DNA of 64,000 bases from Mucilaginibacter rivuli (GTDB lineage: Bacteria > Bacteroidota > Bacteroidia > Sphingobacteriales > Sphingobacteriaceae): contig NZ_JAHXPQ010000002.1 of the NCBI RefSeq assembly GCF_019391655.1, positions 496,001-560,000 on the forward strand. Direction: 5' to 3'. This document shows positions 44,578 through 52,953 of this stretch, one piece after another. Below the pieces are notes generated by a model. That model ran no database searches. It saw only the letters and a program-made list of their open reading frames with translations, and had not been told where the DNA came from. A program made the translations under genes and the position numbers. Position 1 is the first letter of the stretch, and each line of letters starts with the position of its first letter.

Positions 44578-45867
44578 ATGGAACCAAACATCATCATATC
44601 TAAACCGGGCAAAACCGTAAAAGGCACTGTTCAACTTACCGGCTCAAAAAGCGAGTGCAACCGTGCACTCATTATTGAAGCCTTAAGTAAAGGCGTTGTC
44701 AAGGTATCTAATGTATCTGATGCAGCTGATGCGGTGACATTAAAGAGAGTTCTAAGTCGGGAGTCTGAAGTCTTGAGTCAGAAGTCAGAAAATGACTCAG
44801 AACTTGCGACTCAAGACTTAAGACTCGTAGACATTGGTCCTGCCGGAACTGCTATGCGTTTTTTAACGGCTTACCTGCCTTTGCAGGATGAAGAGGTTAT
44901 ACTTACGGGAACAAAACGTATGCAACAGCGCCCTATCGGGATATTGGTTGATGCTATGCGTAAGCTTGGCGCGAAGATAGATTACGAGGTGAATGACGGC
45001 TACCCGCCGATACGGATTCACGCGGGTTTTGAGCAGACTACGGACGAGATCAGTGTAAAGGGTGATATCAGCAGTCAGTATATCACGGCTTTGCTGTTGA
45101 TTGCCTCAAGTCTGCCGAAAGGCCTAAAGCTAAATATTGAAGGCGAACTCACATCAAAACCTTATGTGGAGATGACGCTGGCCATGTTGCAGCAATGCGG
45201 CATACAATATAACTGGGAAGGTAACAGCATTCATATTGCTAACCAGCCCTTTAAACCGACCGAAATTTATGTTGAGCCGGATTGGAGTGCTGCATCATAT
45301 TGGTACGCTATTGCCGCTTTAAGCGATGAAGCCGAGTTGTTTTTACCGGGATTAAAACCATACAGCCTGCAGGGCGACAGCGTAATCACCGAGATCATGG
45401 CTAACTTTGGTATCACATCGCAGTTTAAGGATGGCGGCGTGTACCTGCAAAAGGAAGTTAAGCCTATCGCGCGTAAGGTGTTCGATATGAAGGAATGCCC
45501 TGACCTGGCACAAACCGTAGTGGTAGTGTGCGCGGCATTGGGCCATGATGCTACCTTTACAGGATTGGAAACCTTAAAGATCAAGGAAACAGACCGTATA
45601 GCCGCCTTACAAAATGAGCTGGCTAAAATAGGGGTAACGCTTACCGAAAAAGGCCAGGTGTACAAACTGGATTGCAGCGGCAAACACATACCCGAAAAGG
45701 TAACGATACACACTTACGAAGATCACCGCATGGCAATGGCTTTCGCACCCCTGGCATTGGTTATCCCACAGGTGGAAATTGAAGACCCGATGGTGGTCGA
45801 AAAATCATACCCTGCATTCTGGAGCGATCTGGAAAGTATGGGATACGAGATTAAAGTCAAAAGTTAA
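44578..45867 (+). CDS. aroA: 3-phosphoshikimate 1-carboxyvinyltransferase (EPSP synthase)
   Basis: 429 residues from ATG 44578 (a TTG lies one codon upstream). Motifs of EPSP synthase are present: TGSKSECNRALIIEALS, DIGPAGTAMRFLTAYL, KRMQQRPIGILVDAMRKLGA, KGDISSQYITALLL and ETDRIAALQNELAKIG. Residues about 60-83 (SRESEVLSQKSENDSELATQ and so on) are encoded by a DNA palindrome and look unlike the rest of the family. They precede the conserved GPAGTAMRF loop. The last residues KVKS come from an AAAGTCAAAAGT repeat that continues past the stop codon. The gene begins 9 nt after the DAHP synthase gene. Confidence 0.94.
   Translation: MEPNIIISKPGKTVKGTVQLTGSKSECNRALIIEALSKGVVKVSNVSDAADAVTLKRVLSRESEVLSQKSENDSELATQDLRLVDIGPAGTAMRFLTAYLPLQDEEVILTGTKRMQQRPIGILVDAMRKLGAKIDYEVNDGYPPIRIHAGFEQTTDEISVKGDISSQYITALLLIASSLPKGLKLNIEGELTSKPYVEMTLAMLQQCGIQYNWEGNSIHIANQPFKPTEIYVEPDWSAASYWYAIAALSDEAELFLPGLKPYSLQGDSVITEIMANFGITSQFKDGGVYLQKEVKPIARKVFDMKECPDLAQTVVVVCAALGHDATFTGLETLKIKETDRIAALQNELAKIGVTLTEKGQVYKLDCSGKHIPEKVTIHTYEDHRMAMAFAPLALVIPQVEIEDPMVVEKSYPAFWSDLESMGYEIKVKS
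44761..44826. repeat. Palindromic repeat translated inside aroA
   Basis: GAGTCTGAAGTCTTGAGTC (44761-44779) and GACTCAAGACTTAAGACTC (44808-44826) are inverted copies with 18 of 19 matches. Between them TGAGTCA (44774-44780) also pairs with TGACTCA (44793-44799). The palindrome is read through in frame. Its sequence style (AGTCTTGAGTC modules) resembles the intergenic repeats of the window and not coding DNA. Confidence 0.75.
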
Positions 45868-45886
45868 AAGTCAAAAATATCTATCG

Positions 45887-45986
45887 CGTCATTGCGAGCG
45901 ATAGCGAAGCAACCTCTAAACATGCATGTCGATGATGCTTGTCGGAGACCTTTCGCGCAGAGGTTGCTTCGTACCTCGCAATGACG
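45887..45986. repeat. REP-like palindrome (CGTCATTGCGAG family), copy 1
   Basis: Begins CGTCATTGCGAGCGATAGCG and ends with the complement (TACCTCGCAATGACG); GAAGCAACCTC pairs with GAGGTTGCTTC. About 100 nt, in the aroA to aroC spacer. A second copy lies at 54547-54643. The CGTCATTGCGAG...CTCGCAATGACG end motif is a known dispersed repeat type in many bacterial genomes. Confidence 0.85.
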
Positions 45987-46042
45987 TTATAAAATAAAGA
46001 GTCAGTCTAACTACTAAATACTCCGTACTAAAATACTAAACC

Positions 46043-47140
46043 ATGGCAGGCAATTCATTCGGGCAATTATTCAGGATAACTACATTTGGCGAATCGCATG
46101 GCGAGGCAATTGGTGTGATCATTGACGGCTGCCCGTCGCAGTTAGTGGTGGATATGGATTACATACAGGGCGAGTTGGATAAACGCAAGCCCGGTCAGAG
46201 TAAAATTACAACACAACGTAAAGAGAGCGATACAGTGCGTATCTTATCGGGAGTGTTTGAGGGTAAAACTACCGGCACGCCCATTATGATGCTGATACCG
46301 AATGAGGATCAGCGCTCAAAGGATTACAGCCATAATACCGATGTATTCCGCCCGTCGCATGCTGATTATACCTATCAAACTAAATACGGTATCCGCGATC
46401 ATCGTGGTGGCGGCCGTTCATCAGCCCGGGAGACCGCGGCACGTGTGGCAGCAGGTGCCATTGCAAAACTGTTATTGAAAACACAAGGCATCGAGATACT
46501 GGCGCATGTAAGCAGCGTAGGTAAGATTGATGCCCCGAATATCGAGATCAAAACTGCCGAAGAGTTTTTGGCTGTTCGCGAAAGCAATATTGTAAGATGT
46601 GCAGATCCGGCTACAGCCGAAGAAATGATCGAATTTATCGATTCGGTACGTAAGGATGGTGATACGGTAGGCGGTAAGGTAAGCTGCCATATCAAAAATT
46701 GTCCGGTAGGGTTAGGGGAACCTGTTTTTGATAAGCTGCACGCCGAATTGGGCAAAGCCATGCTGAGTATCAATGCTGTTCACGGCTTTGAGTTTGGATC
46801 GGGCTTTTCGGGTAGCGAAATGCGCGGCTCGGAGCATAACGACATCTTTGTAAAGAATCATTTGGGCAGCGTTAAGACTATTACCAATTTTTCGGGCGGT
46901 ATACAGGGCGGTATCAGCAATGGTATGCCTATCGACTTTAAGGTTGCCTTTAAACCCGTAGCCACCATAATGCACATCCAACGTACAGTTGACGCACAAG
47001 GCAACGAAGCCGAAATAAGCGGCAAAGGCCGCCACGATCCATGCGTAGTACCTCGCGCTGTGCCGATTGTTGAGGCCATGGCCGCATTGGTAATAGCGGA
47101 TCATTGGTTGAGAAACAGGAATACGATTTTGCCGCAATAA
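46043..47140 (+). CDS. aroC: Chorismate synthase
   Basis: 365 residues, usual length. Signatures: [29 protein letters not shown] (in part), [37 protein letters not shown] (in part) and [18 protein letters not shown]. It converts EPSP to chorismate with reduced flavin. The gene follows aroA after 175 nt holding a REP-like palindrome, so it may be read from the attenuator promoter or may have its own. Confidence 0.96.
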   Translation: MAGNSFGQLFRITTFGESHGEAIGVIIDGCPSQLVVDMDYIQGELDKRKPGQSKITTQRKESDTVRILSGVFEGKTTGTPIMMLIPNEDQRSKDYSHNTDVFRPSHADYTYQTKYGIRDHRGGGRSSARETAARVAAGAIAKLLLKTQGIEILAHVSSVGKIDAPNIEIKTAEEFLAVRESNIVRCADPATAEEMIEFIDSVRKDGDTVGGKVSCHIKNCPVGLGEPVFDKLHAELGKAMLSINAVHGFEFGSGFSGSEMRGSEHNDIFVKNHLGSVKTITNFSGGIQGGISNGMPIDFKVAFKPVATIMHIQRTVDAQGNEAEISGKGRHDPCVVPRAVPIVEAMAALVIADHWLRNRNTILPQ

Positions 47141-47176
47141 TACAACGACGAGATGGTTAATTAACAACTCGATAAA

Positions 47177-47566
47177 ATGAATTTCTACACACGCAAATGG
47201 GTAAAACCCGAAGATTTGAACGCCCACGGTACGCTGTTTGGCGGTAGCTTGCTGAGTTGGATAGATGAGGAGGCTGCTATCTATTCCATTATCCAATTGG
47301 GTACCAACGATTGTGTGACGAAGTATATGTCGGAGATCAACTTTGTGAGTTCGGCCAAGCAGGGTGATATTATTGAGTTGGGAATTAAAGCTACCCATTT
47401 TGGACGTACATCTATTACTTTGACCTGCGAGGTACGGAATAAGATCAATCAGAAAACTATTCTGACCATTGATAAGATCGTTTTTGTAAGTCTGGATGAT
47501 AACGGAGTACCTATACCGCATGGGAAAACGGAGATCACTTATACGGATGAACGTTTGCGGGAATAA
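47177..47566 (+). CDS. Acyl-CoA thioesterase (hotdog fold, YciA-like)
   Basis: 129 residues forming a single hotdog domain: NAHGTLFGGSLLSWIDEEAAIYSI carries the conserved Asn, Gly-Gly and acidic residue on the hotdog helix. It hydrolyses acyl-CoA, with broad specificity in YciA relatives. The gene follows aroC by 36 nt, but no metabolic link to aromatic synthesis is evident. A CCCCTAACCCCCTGAAGGGGG repeat starts at its stop codon. Confidence 0.9.
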   Translation: MNFYTRKWVKPEDLNAHGTLFGGSLLSWIDEEAAIYSIIQLGTNDCVTKYMSEINFVSSAKQGDIIELGIKATHFGRTSITLTCEVRNKINQKTILTIDKIVFVSLDDNGVPIPHGKTEITYTDERLRE

Positions 47567-47590
47567 GCCCCCTAACCCCCTGAAGGGGGA
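47567..47590. repeat. CCCCTAACCCCCTGAAGGGGG element, copy 1
   Basis: G-C rich hairpin element directly after the thioesterase stop codon. The same sequence (GCCCCTAACCCCCTGAAGGG and so on) follows the pspA-like gene at 54511-54533. The CCCCC/GGGGG stem could help terminate transcription between the convergent genes. Confidence 0.7.
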
Positions 47591-47601
47591 ATAAAGTGTT
47601 T

Positions 47602-48447
47602 TTAGTTAACCTGATTATCATCCCGATAGATATAACCAAACTTTAATGCTACCGGTATCCAGAGCATCAAATCGGCCATAACGGTGCTGTTAGCCATTCC
47701 ACAAACATCAGCCGTACTATTTATGGCGCTCATGTAGTCATTTGTATCTTGCAGCGCTTTTAAAAACTGCCATTGCCATGTTTCCATATCGTGCATATGA
47801 ATGATATAATCTTTCCTGCTTATGGCGGTAAAGGATTCGCCCGTTAGGGGTGTTGTTGCCTCTTCGCCACGCTGAACAGATCTGACAAATCCCGCCAAGG
47901 GAAACTGAAGTTTTAACAGCATTAAGCAAGGGGATGATCTGATAGTAGACGTGTTAAATAAATAAAGCACGGTGTCGTCTGTTTCAGTTTCCTGCGATGT
48001 GCCTTCTAATCCTTTGCATCTTGAAACCTCGGCTATGGCACGCTCAAGCAAGGTCACTTCAACAGGTAGGTCGAACATATTGCTATCCGCGTTTTTGGGT
48101 TGCGAAGCCTTTAAGAAAGCCGCGAAGTTTGCACCGAGATTATACAGATCTGGTGATGATGGGGGGGAATGCACCAGGTAAGCTTTTACAAAGGTTTCAA
48201 ACAACTCTTTACCTAACAGGTGCTGCAAGGCTGGATATTCGGCACTCATACATTCCATCAGCCGTAATACATAGCCACGTGCATATATGCCTATTTTTTC
48301 CCCGGATGAAAAGTTTGGAGCGGGTTTGATCACCTCGGTATGCCTGAGGCCGTAGTGCTGGTCGGCCATTATTATCTTGTCGTTAATACTGCCCGGCTTA
48401 ACAATAATGGATGTGAGCCACTTTTGTATGTTGGCTAACTCACTCAT
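47602..48447 (-). CDS. DUF2063 MNIO partner protein (BufC/HvfC-like)
   Basis: About 281 residues from the ATG giving MSELANIQKW; the open frame runs 24 codons further upstream but would then overlap the MNIO gene deeply. The N-terminal half (IYARGYVLRLMECMSAEYPALQHLLGKELFETFVKAYL, in part) is the DUF2063 domain found next to DUF692 enzymes. In characterised MNIO systems such proteins bind the precursor peptide and present it to the enzyme. The start overlaps the end of the MNIO gene by 8 nt, so translation is coupled. A C7 run on the coding strand (48161-48167) lies in frame. Confidence 0.85.
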   Translation of the reverse strand: MSELANIQKWLTSIIVKPGSINDKIIMADQHYGLRHTEVIKPAPNFSSGEKIGIYARGYVLRLMECMSAEYPALQHLLGKELFETFVKAYLVHSPPSSPDLYNLGANFAAFLKASQPKNADSNMFDLPVEVTLLERAIAEVSRCKGLEGTSQETETDDTVLYLFNTSTIRSSPCLMLLKLQFPLAGFVRSVQRGEEATTPLTGESFTAISRKDYIIHMHDMETWQWQFLKALQDTNDYMSAINSTADVCGMANSTVMADLMLWIPVALKFGYIYRDDNQVN

Positions 48448-49363
48448 GCGTGGTTTGCATTTGATGGTCCACCGGGTTTGAAACCTGGTCGGCCAAACGT
48501 GTGCGGTAAACCGGGACATCGGGGAAGTTACCCAATAAAACCTCGCGGGCCTTATTCACTTCGGCAACCAGGTCGGGATATTCGGGAATATTGGCGTCCC
48601 ATTCTAATAATGTGGATACTCCACCTGTCAACTCCTGCGCTAAGCGGTATAAGTGCCAAACGGGTGTGGGTACAGGCTGGTCGTGGGTATCCAGGTAATA
48701 TTGGTCGCAATCGGTTGGACCGGCAATGTGTATTTGTACAACCGCTTTATGCGGGATATTGCGGATATAAAACTCAGGGTCGAAGTTATGGTTATGGCCC
48801 GATACAAAAACGTTGTTCACATCAAGCAATAGTCCGCAGCCGGTTTTAGCCACCAACTCCGTCATAAACTCCCATTCGTGCAGGCTGGATGCCTCAAATT
48901 CCATATAAGTGGATGGGTTTTCGAGGATCAGGGGGCGCTGTAAGATGTCCTGAACGCGGTTAACCCGTTCGGCTACATGGTGCAGGCTTTCGAGGGTAAG
49001 GGGCAAGGGTAACAGGTCGTGGGTGTTTAAATGAGCTACGCCTGTCCAGCATAAATGGTCGGATATCCAAACGGGTTTTACCTCGTCGGCCAGTTCTTTT
49101 AACTGGCGCAGGTAATCCAGGTTCAGCGAGTCGGTGCTGCCTATTGACATGGATACGCCATGCATCACTATCGGGCGCAAGCCTGCCACATGCGCTAACA
49201 CATGCCGGGCATAGCCAAAGTTGTTCATATAGTTCTCACTGATGATCTCGAACCAATCCACAACCGGATCATTCTGCATCAGGTGAACGAAGTGTTTGCT
49301 GCGTAAACCAACGCCCAGGCCCAAATTTGGCAGGCCCAGGCGTTTACTATCAGGTGTATTCAT
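48440..49363 (-). CDS. MNIO (DUF692) multinuclear non-heme iron oxidase, BufB-like
   Basis: 307 residues, TIM barrel. Likely metal ligands in order: His in MHGVSMSIGS, Asp and His in ISDHLCW, Glu in LENPSTYMEF, Asp-x-Asn in LLLDVNNVFVSGHNH, His in VQIHIAG, the DTHD segment, and Glu in LLEWDANIP. These match the two- or three-iron site of MbnB, TglH and BufB. Characterised members oxidatively modify cysteine or other residues in ribosomal peptides, for example to oxazolone-thioamide or thiooxazole groups. The gene sits 19 nt after a gene for a large Cys-rich protein and overlaps the DUF2063 partner gene, so the substrate is probably that neighbour. Confidence 0.9.
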   Translation of the reverse strand: MNTPDSKRLGLPNLGLGVGLRSKHFVHLMQNDPVVDWFEIISENYMNNFGYARHVLAHVAGLRPIVMHGVSMSIGSTDSLNLDYLRQLKELADEVKPVWISDHLCWTGVAHLNTHDLLPLPLTLESLHHVAERVNRVQDILQRPLILENPSTYMEFEASSLHEWEFMTELVAKTGCGLLLDVNNVFVSGHNHNFDPEFYIRNIPHKAVVQIHIAGPTDCDQYYLDTHDQPVPTPVWHLYRLAQELTGGVSTLLEWDANIPEYPDLVAEVNKAREVLLGNFPDVPVYRTRLADQVSNPVDHQMQTTHE

Positions 49364-49382
49364 GTCGTTAATTTAAACCAGA

Positions 49383-51470
49383 TCAGGTAGATGGCGGAAA
49401 TGCCAGCCTGATATCGCTTACCGGTGGTTTAACAGGCACCGGGGCTTCTGCATCGCGGTTTTGCAATACTTTAGTGTAAGCTTCCCATGCAATATCGTAA
49501 ACAAAATCGCCGTATTTAAATATTACCTGGCCGGGTATATTGGTCACATTATGTTTAGGGCCCGTAAAATCGTTCAGCTCCATAGCGCCAACTGTTGCGG
49601 GCTTGCCTTGCTGATCGGTAAACGGCGGGTATATCTGCGATGCCGAAATTGGCACAGCGCAACCACCAAAGCTGCCACACATATTATCGGCAGGTGCACT
49701 GTACGGAGGTTTCGGTAAGCCACAACCACCCTGAACAGTGGTGCCGCCCTGTACCGCCTTTACGCTTGAGCTGCACGTTTTTGACTGGCCAACCAGTTGC
49801 ACAAAGCCGCAACCACCCTCAGCCTTACAGGAGTTTGAGCCGCGGCAGTTATGGTATACCTCGGCAGAGGCACAAACATTGTCAACAGGTGCATTTTCGT
49901 TCAAATTCATACCCTGGCAAGCATGGTACAATGTATTTGCCTTACGCGGTTGTACACCTACCGAAAGATCGGGGAGCTGACCGAAAACAGCCCAGCACAT
50001 CATCAGCCTGTCGCCCGAGCCACCCATTGAAGGGTAGGGAAAACCTACCGCGCTGTTTGCCCAGTATTGATCGAGTACGGTAGTGATGCCGGCAATAGCG
50101 CCTGTAGCAATTTCGCAGAATTGCTTGTAGCTGGCATCGCGTTTGGCGGTGTCAACAGATCCATCGGACAACAATGGGTTGTTTAGCCTGTTTAGTGCGC
50201 CCGAAACATCCTCGGCTGATGGCAGGTTATACTTGTTTTTATCATAATCGGGGCCCATCAGATCCTGCGCTGTCCATTTGTTAGGGCCGGGTCTTACAGT
50301 TTTATGCCATGTTGGCCAGGTTACTATCTTACCCGATTTCAGGTCATCGCGAATCTCTTCAAAGCGTTCATAATGATCTTGCGCGCCGTTATCATAACGT
50401 GCAAAGGCATGCGATGATGGAGCAGGATTACCGGCATCGGTATAAGATGGGTAATCAGCTTTTAAAGCGGTATCAGATGCCTGGTTAACAGGGCTCACAG
50501 CTTGCAGGCCTGTAGATGCACGCAGGTTCTTTTTAATACCGGCACCTTCGCCCTGGTCGGTAATGGCGCATATCAATCTAAATACAAGCTCCTTTGCCTT
50601 TTCGGGAAGCCAGCCTGATACAGTTGTATCCAATTGCTGGAACTCTTTGTAAGGGTGGCCGGATGATACGGTATTAAATATGTCTTGCTGCAGCGATGCC
50701 GGTTGATACATCTTTTCCCATAAGGTAGTTTCAACACCTTCTGCATCTTTATAGGTAATATCAAGGTAGTCCCAAAGGCATTGGTACATTTGGCCAATGC
50801 TACCAAACATAGGTAGGGCATCGCCTTTTTTCCAGCCTTTAAATGGCGCTATCGGGAAGTATTTATATAGCTCGCTTTCTTTAACACGTGCTTTGGCCTC
50901 TTCTTCGGGTGCTTCTATCGCCAAAAACAGGTCGTTCTGGCTCAGGTTAAGTTCGTCTATCTTTACCTTCATATCAGCATAGTTTACCCCGTTGGATACC
51001 GGCTTGCAATCCTGGAAATCAATAATACCGGGTATTACGGTGCTGGTTGGGCTATAGCATGTCCATGCGTAATTGCCCGATTTGGGAGACAGCTCTGTAA
51101 ATTTGGGGGTAATGCCCAATGCGGTGGCCACGTTTGATGCCAGTTGCAGGTGCAGCATCTCTTCAATAAATACACTGAATATGGTATTAAAAGCTTTTGC
51201 ATTCTCGGGGATATTACCTCCGGGTTGTGGTATATCCGGCCTGAACATAGGCGCCATGCCCGGCCACAAACGGCCCTGGTACAGGTCGCTTTTTTTGCCG
51301 GTTATTGTGTGTACGCCTTGTATGGAGTACAGCGATGTCATATACAGCGGAATAGTAAATAGTTCGACATTTACAGCCGCCTGAACGATGGCTTCTACCG
51401 CCGCCTTGTCGGTTTCAAAAAGGGACGGGTCGCGGTCAAAAAGGTCTTTTTTGTCTGCCTGGGTTTTCAT
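49383..51470 (-). CDS. Ferritin-like (VioB/RebD-type) protein with Cys-rich C-terminal segment; possible MNIO substrate
   Basis: 695 residues, no signal peptide seen. Residues about 25-150 form the ferritin-like domain of the iminophenyl-pyruvate dimer synthase type (AAVNVELFTIPLYMTSLYSI, then FSVFIEEMLHLQLASNVATALG with Glu and His metal ligands). The middle part resembles the same large protein family. Residues 518-604 hold nine Cys (518, 533, 542, 548, 554, 566, 583, 598, 604) in motifs such as HACQGMN, HNCRGSNSCKAEGGCGF, GGCGLP and GSFGGCAVP. The CxGxNxCxxxGGC pattern recalls Cys motifs of MNIO-modified proteins. About 90 ordinary residues follow, so the motif is embedded, not a tail. The gene is first in an operon with the MNIO and DUF2063 genes. 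Confidence 0.8.
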   Translation of the reverse strand: MKTQADKKDLFDRDPSLFETDKAAVEAIVQAAVNVELFTIPLYMTSLYSIQGVHTITGKKSDLYQGRLWPGMAPMFRPDIPQPGGNIPENAKAFNTIFSVFIEEMLHLQLASNVATALGITPKFTELSPKSGNYAWTCYSPTSTVIPGIIDFQDCKPVSNGVNYADMKVKIDELNLSQNDLFLAIEAPEEEAKARVKESELYKYFPIAPFKGWKKGDALPMFGSIGQMYQCLWDYLDITYKDAEGVETTLWEKMYQPASLQQDIFNTVSSGHPYKEFQQLDTTVSGWLPEKAKELVFRLICAITDQGEGAGIKKNLRASTGLQAVSPVNQASDTALKADYPSYTDAGNPAPSSHAFARYDNGAQDHYERFEEIRDDLKSGKIVTWPTWHKTVRPGPNKWTAQDLMGPDYDKNKYNLPSAEDVSGALNRLNNPLLSDGSVDTAKRDASYKQFCEIATGAIAGITTVLDQYWANSAVGFPYPSMGGSGDRLMMCWAVFGQLPDLSVGVQPRKANTLYHACQGMNLNENAPVDNVCASAEVYHNCRGSNSCKAEGGCGFVQLVGQSKTCSSSVKAVQGGTTVQGGCGLPKPPYSAPADNMCGSFGGCAVPISASQIYPPFTDQQGKPATVGAMELNDFTGPKHNVTNIPGQVIFKYGDFVYDIAWEAYTKVLQNRDAEAPVPVKPPVSDIRLAFPPST

Positions 51471-51658
51471 TGTTGTTGGTAAGGTTAAGGGTTGGTTTTG
51501 GTTGAACTAAACTAACTAAATATTATTGTAAAGCAAACTAAAATAATAATATTATCAATTTTAATATTGATATAACATGGTGTTAATAGCTGTGGTGTTT
51601 TGCTGTTAGCGATGAGTAAACAAATGCAGAAAATTTATCCGGATATAAATTATCCGTG

Positions 51659-51666
51659 TATATTTG
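51659..51666 (+). promoter_or_regulatory. Putative -7 element upstream of the NTF2-like gene
   Basis: TATATTTG matches TAnnTTTG exactly, 24 nt before the start codon. TTTA at 51634-51637 stands 21 nt upstream as a weak -33 element. Confidence 0.45.
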
Positions 51667-51690
51667 AAAACATCAAAAACAAAACCAATT

Positions 51691-52143
51691 ATGAAAAAGA
51701 TGTTTTTATTGTTGTCGGTAATTTGTGTATTCGCTACAGCTACTTACGCGCAAAGTAAATCTGAAAAAGAAGTGGCAGACGCTGTAGAGTTTATGCGTAA
51801 AGCTATGATAAGCGGTAATAAAGCCGATCTGGAAAAAGTAGCCTGCGAAAAACTGAGCTACGGCCACTCCAGCGGTAAAATTCAAAATGCCGATGAGTTT
51901 GTTGAAACCATTGCAAGCAAACAATCTGTTTTTGTTACCATCGAACTCAGTAATCAAACCATTAAGATTGTTGATAATACAGCCATTGTGCGCCACATAT
52001 TAACCGCCCAAACAAACGATGGCGGCAAGCCGGGCAATGTTAACCTGGGCATTATGCTGGTGTTTGTTAAAGAACATGGTAACTGGAAACTGGTAGGCAG
52101 GCAAGCATATAAATTACTTGTTCCAACTCCTGCGGCCCAATAA
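51691..52143 (+). CDS. Secreted NTF2-like (DUF4440-type) protein
   Basis: 150 residues from the ATG giving MKKMFLLLSV; a TTG-initiated frame from 51664 is unlikely because it would precede the signal peptide. After the signal (ending TYAQ) a SnoaL/NTF2-like cone fold is predicted from VADAVEFMRKAMISGNKADLEKVACEKLSYGHSSG (in part) and VFVKEHGNWKLVGRQAYKL. No catalytic residues are apparent; such proteins often bind small ligands. The next gene starts 3 nt later. Confidence 0.8.
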   Translation: MKKMFLLLSVICVFATATYAQSKSEKEVADAVEFMRKAMISGNKADLEKVACEKLSYGHSSGKIQNADEFVETIASKQSVFVTIELSNQTIKIVDNTAIVRHILTAQTNDGGKPGNVNLGIMLVFVKEHGNWKLVGRQAYKLLVPTPAAQ

Positions 52144-52146
52144 ACT

Positions 52147-52701
52147 ATGCATCCCCAAATGAGATCATTTAAACTGTTAGTAGTGTTCGTTTTGTTTTTT
52201 TCGGGATATGCTGATGCACAATCGGGTATGTATCAATTGAGTGCTGCTCAGCATGCTGCTGTTAAAAAACAAGCCGAAACAACAGCCAATGCTATCATAA
52301 CAGGTAATTTTAAAGTACTTGCCAAATATACATACCCTGCAATCATACAAATGTCGGGCGGGGAAGCTAAAATGAACGCGACCATGAAAAAAGGTATGGA
52401 GCAGATGAAAGCGCAGGGGTTTTCTTTTAAATCATTAACTATTGGTAATATAACGCAGGCTAAAAAATCGGGGAGCGAGATATTCGCTATTGTTCCGGAT
52501 GTTTTATCGATGAATGGCAATGGCGGAACTATCATTGCCCGATCGGCCCTGATAGCTATATCTGCCGATAATGGTAAAAACTGGGTTTTTGTTGATACCG
52601 CACCATTGCAAAAAGAAAACATCACCAAGATCATCCCCAACTACCCGGCCGGGCTGCCTATTCCCGAAAGGAGCCAGCCCTCATTTATACAAAACCACTA
52701 A
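52147..52701 (+). CDS. Secreted protein of unknown function
   Basis: 184 residues (or 180 from a second ATG at 52159) with a signal peptide ending near YADAQ. A central segment with AETTANAIITGNFKVLAKYTYPAI and KNWVFVDTAPLQKENITKIIP suggests another NTF2-like or DUF4864-like fold, but I do not recognise the family with certainty. It lies 3 nt after the NTF2-like gene, so both are cotranscribed and may be related. Confidence 0.7.
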   Translation: MHPQMRSFKLLVVFVLFFSGYADAQSGMYQLSAAQHAAVKKQAETTANAIITGNFKVLAKYTYPAIIQMSGGEAKMNATMKKGMEQMKAQGFSFKSLTIGNITQAKKSGSEIFAIVPDVLSMNGNGGTIIARSALIAISADNGKNWVFVDTAPLQKENITKIIPNYPAGLPIPERSQPSFIQNH

Positions 52702-52953
52702 AGTATAGTTCACCGCTTCAAAGCATCTGTTCACCGACAATTAGATTTGGTTTACCTACGCGGTATTGTAGCTGTAATTATGTTGCCGTTACTTTGGTGT
52801 ATATATCAACCATGATATTAAAAAATGAAAGCTTTTGCTATACTTTTTGTAACACCCGAACCACCCGGCAGTCTCATTTGGGAAGAGACATCTTCTGCCA
52901 ACTTCAATAAGTTTATAGTGCAACAATCCTAAAAATATCAACAATAAATTAAA

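Noticed and set aside
48448..48519. N-terminal extension of the DUF2063 frame overlapping the MNIO gene by 80 nt
   Set aside because: The DUF2063 domain begins right after MSELANIQ, and an 8-nt overlap is the normal coupled arrangement.
52825..52932. A 35-codon ORF (begins MKAFAILFVTPEPPG) in the spacer before the SR-rich lipoprotein gene
   Set aside because: It has an ATG and an A-rich upstream region, but no promoter match, no recognisable motif and a composition like the surrounding spacer. Not enough to call a gene without conservation data.
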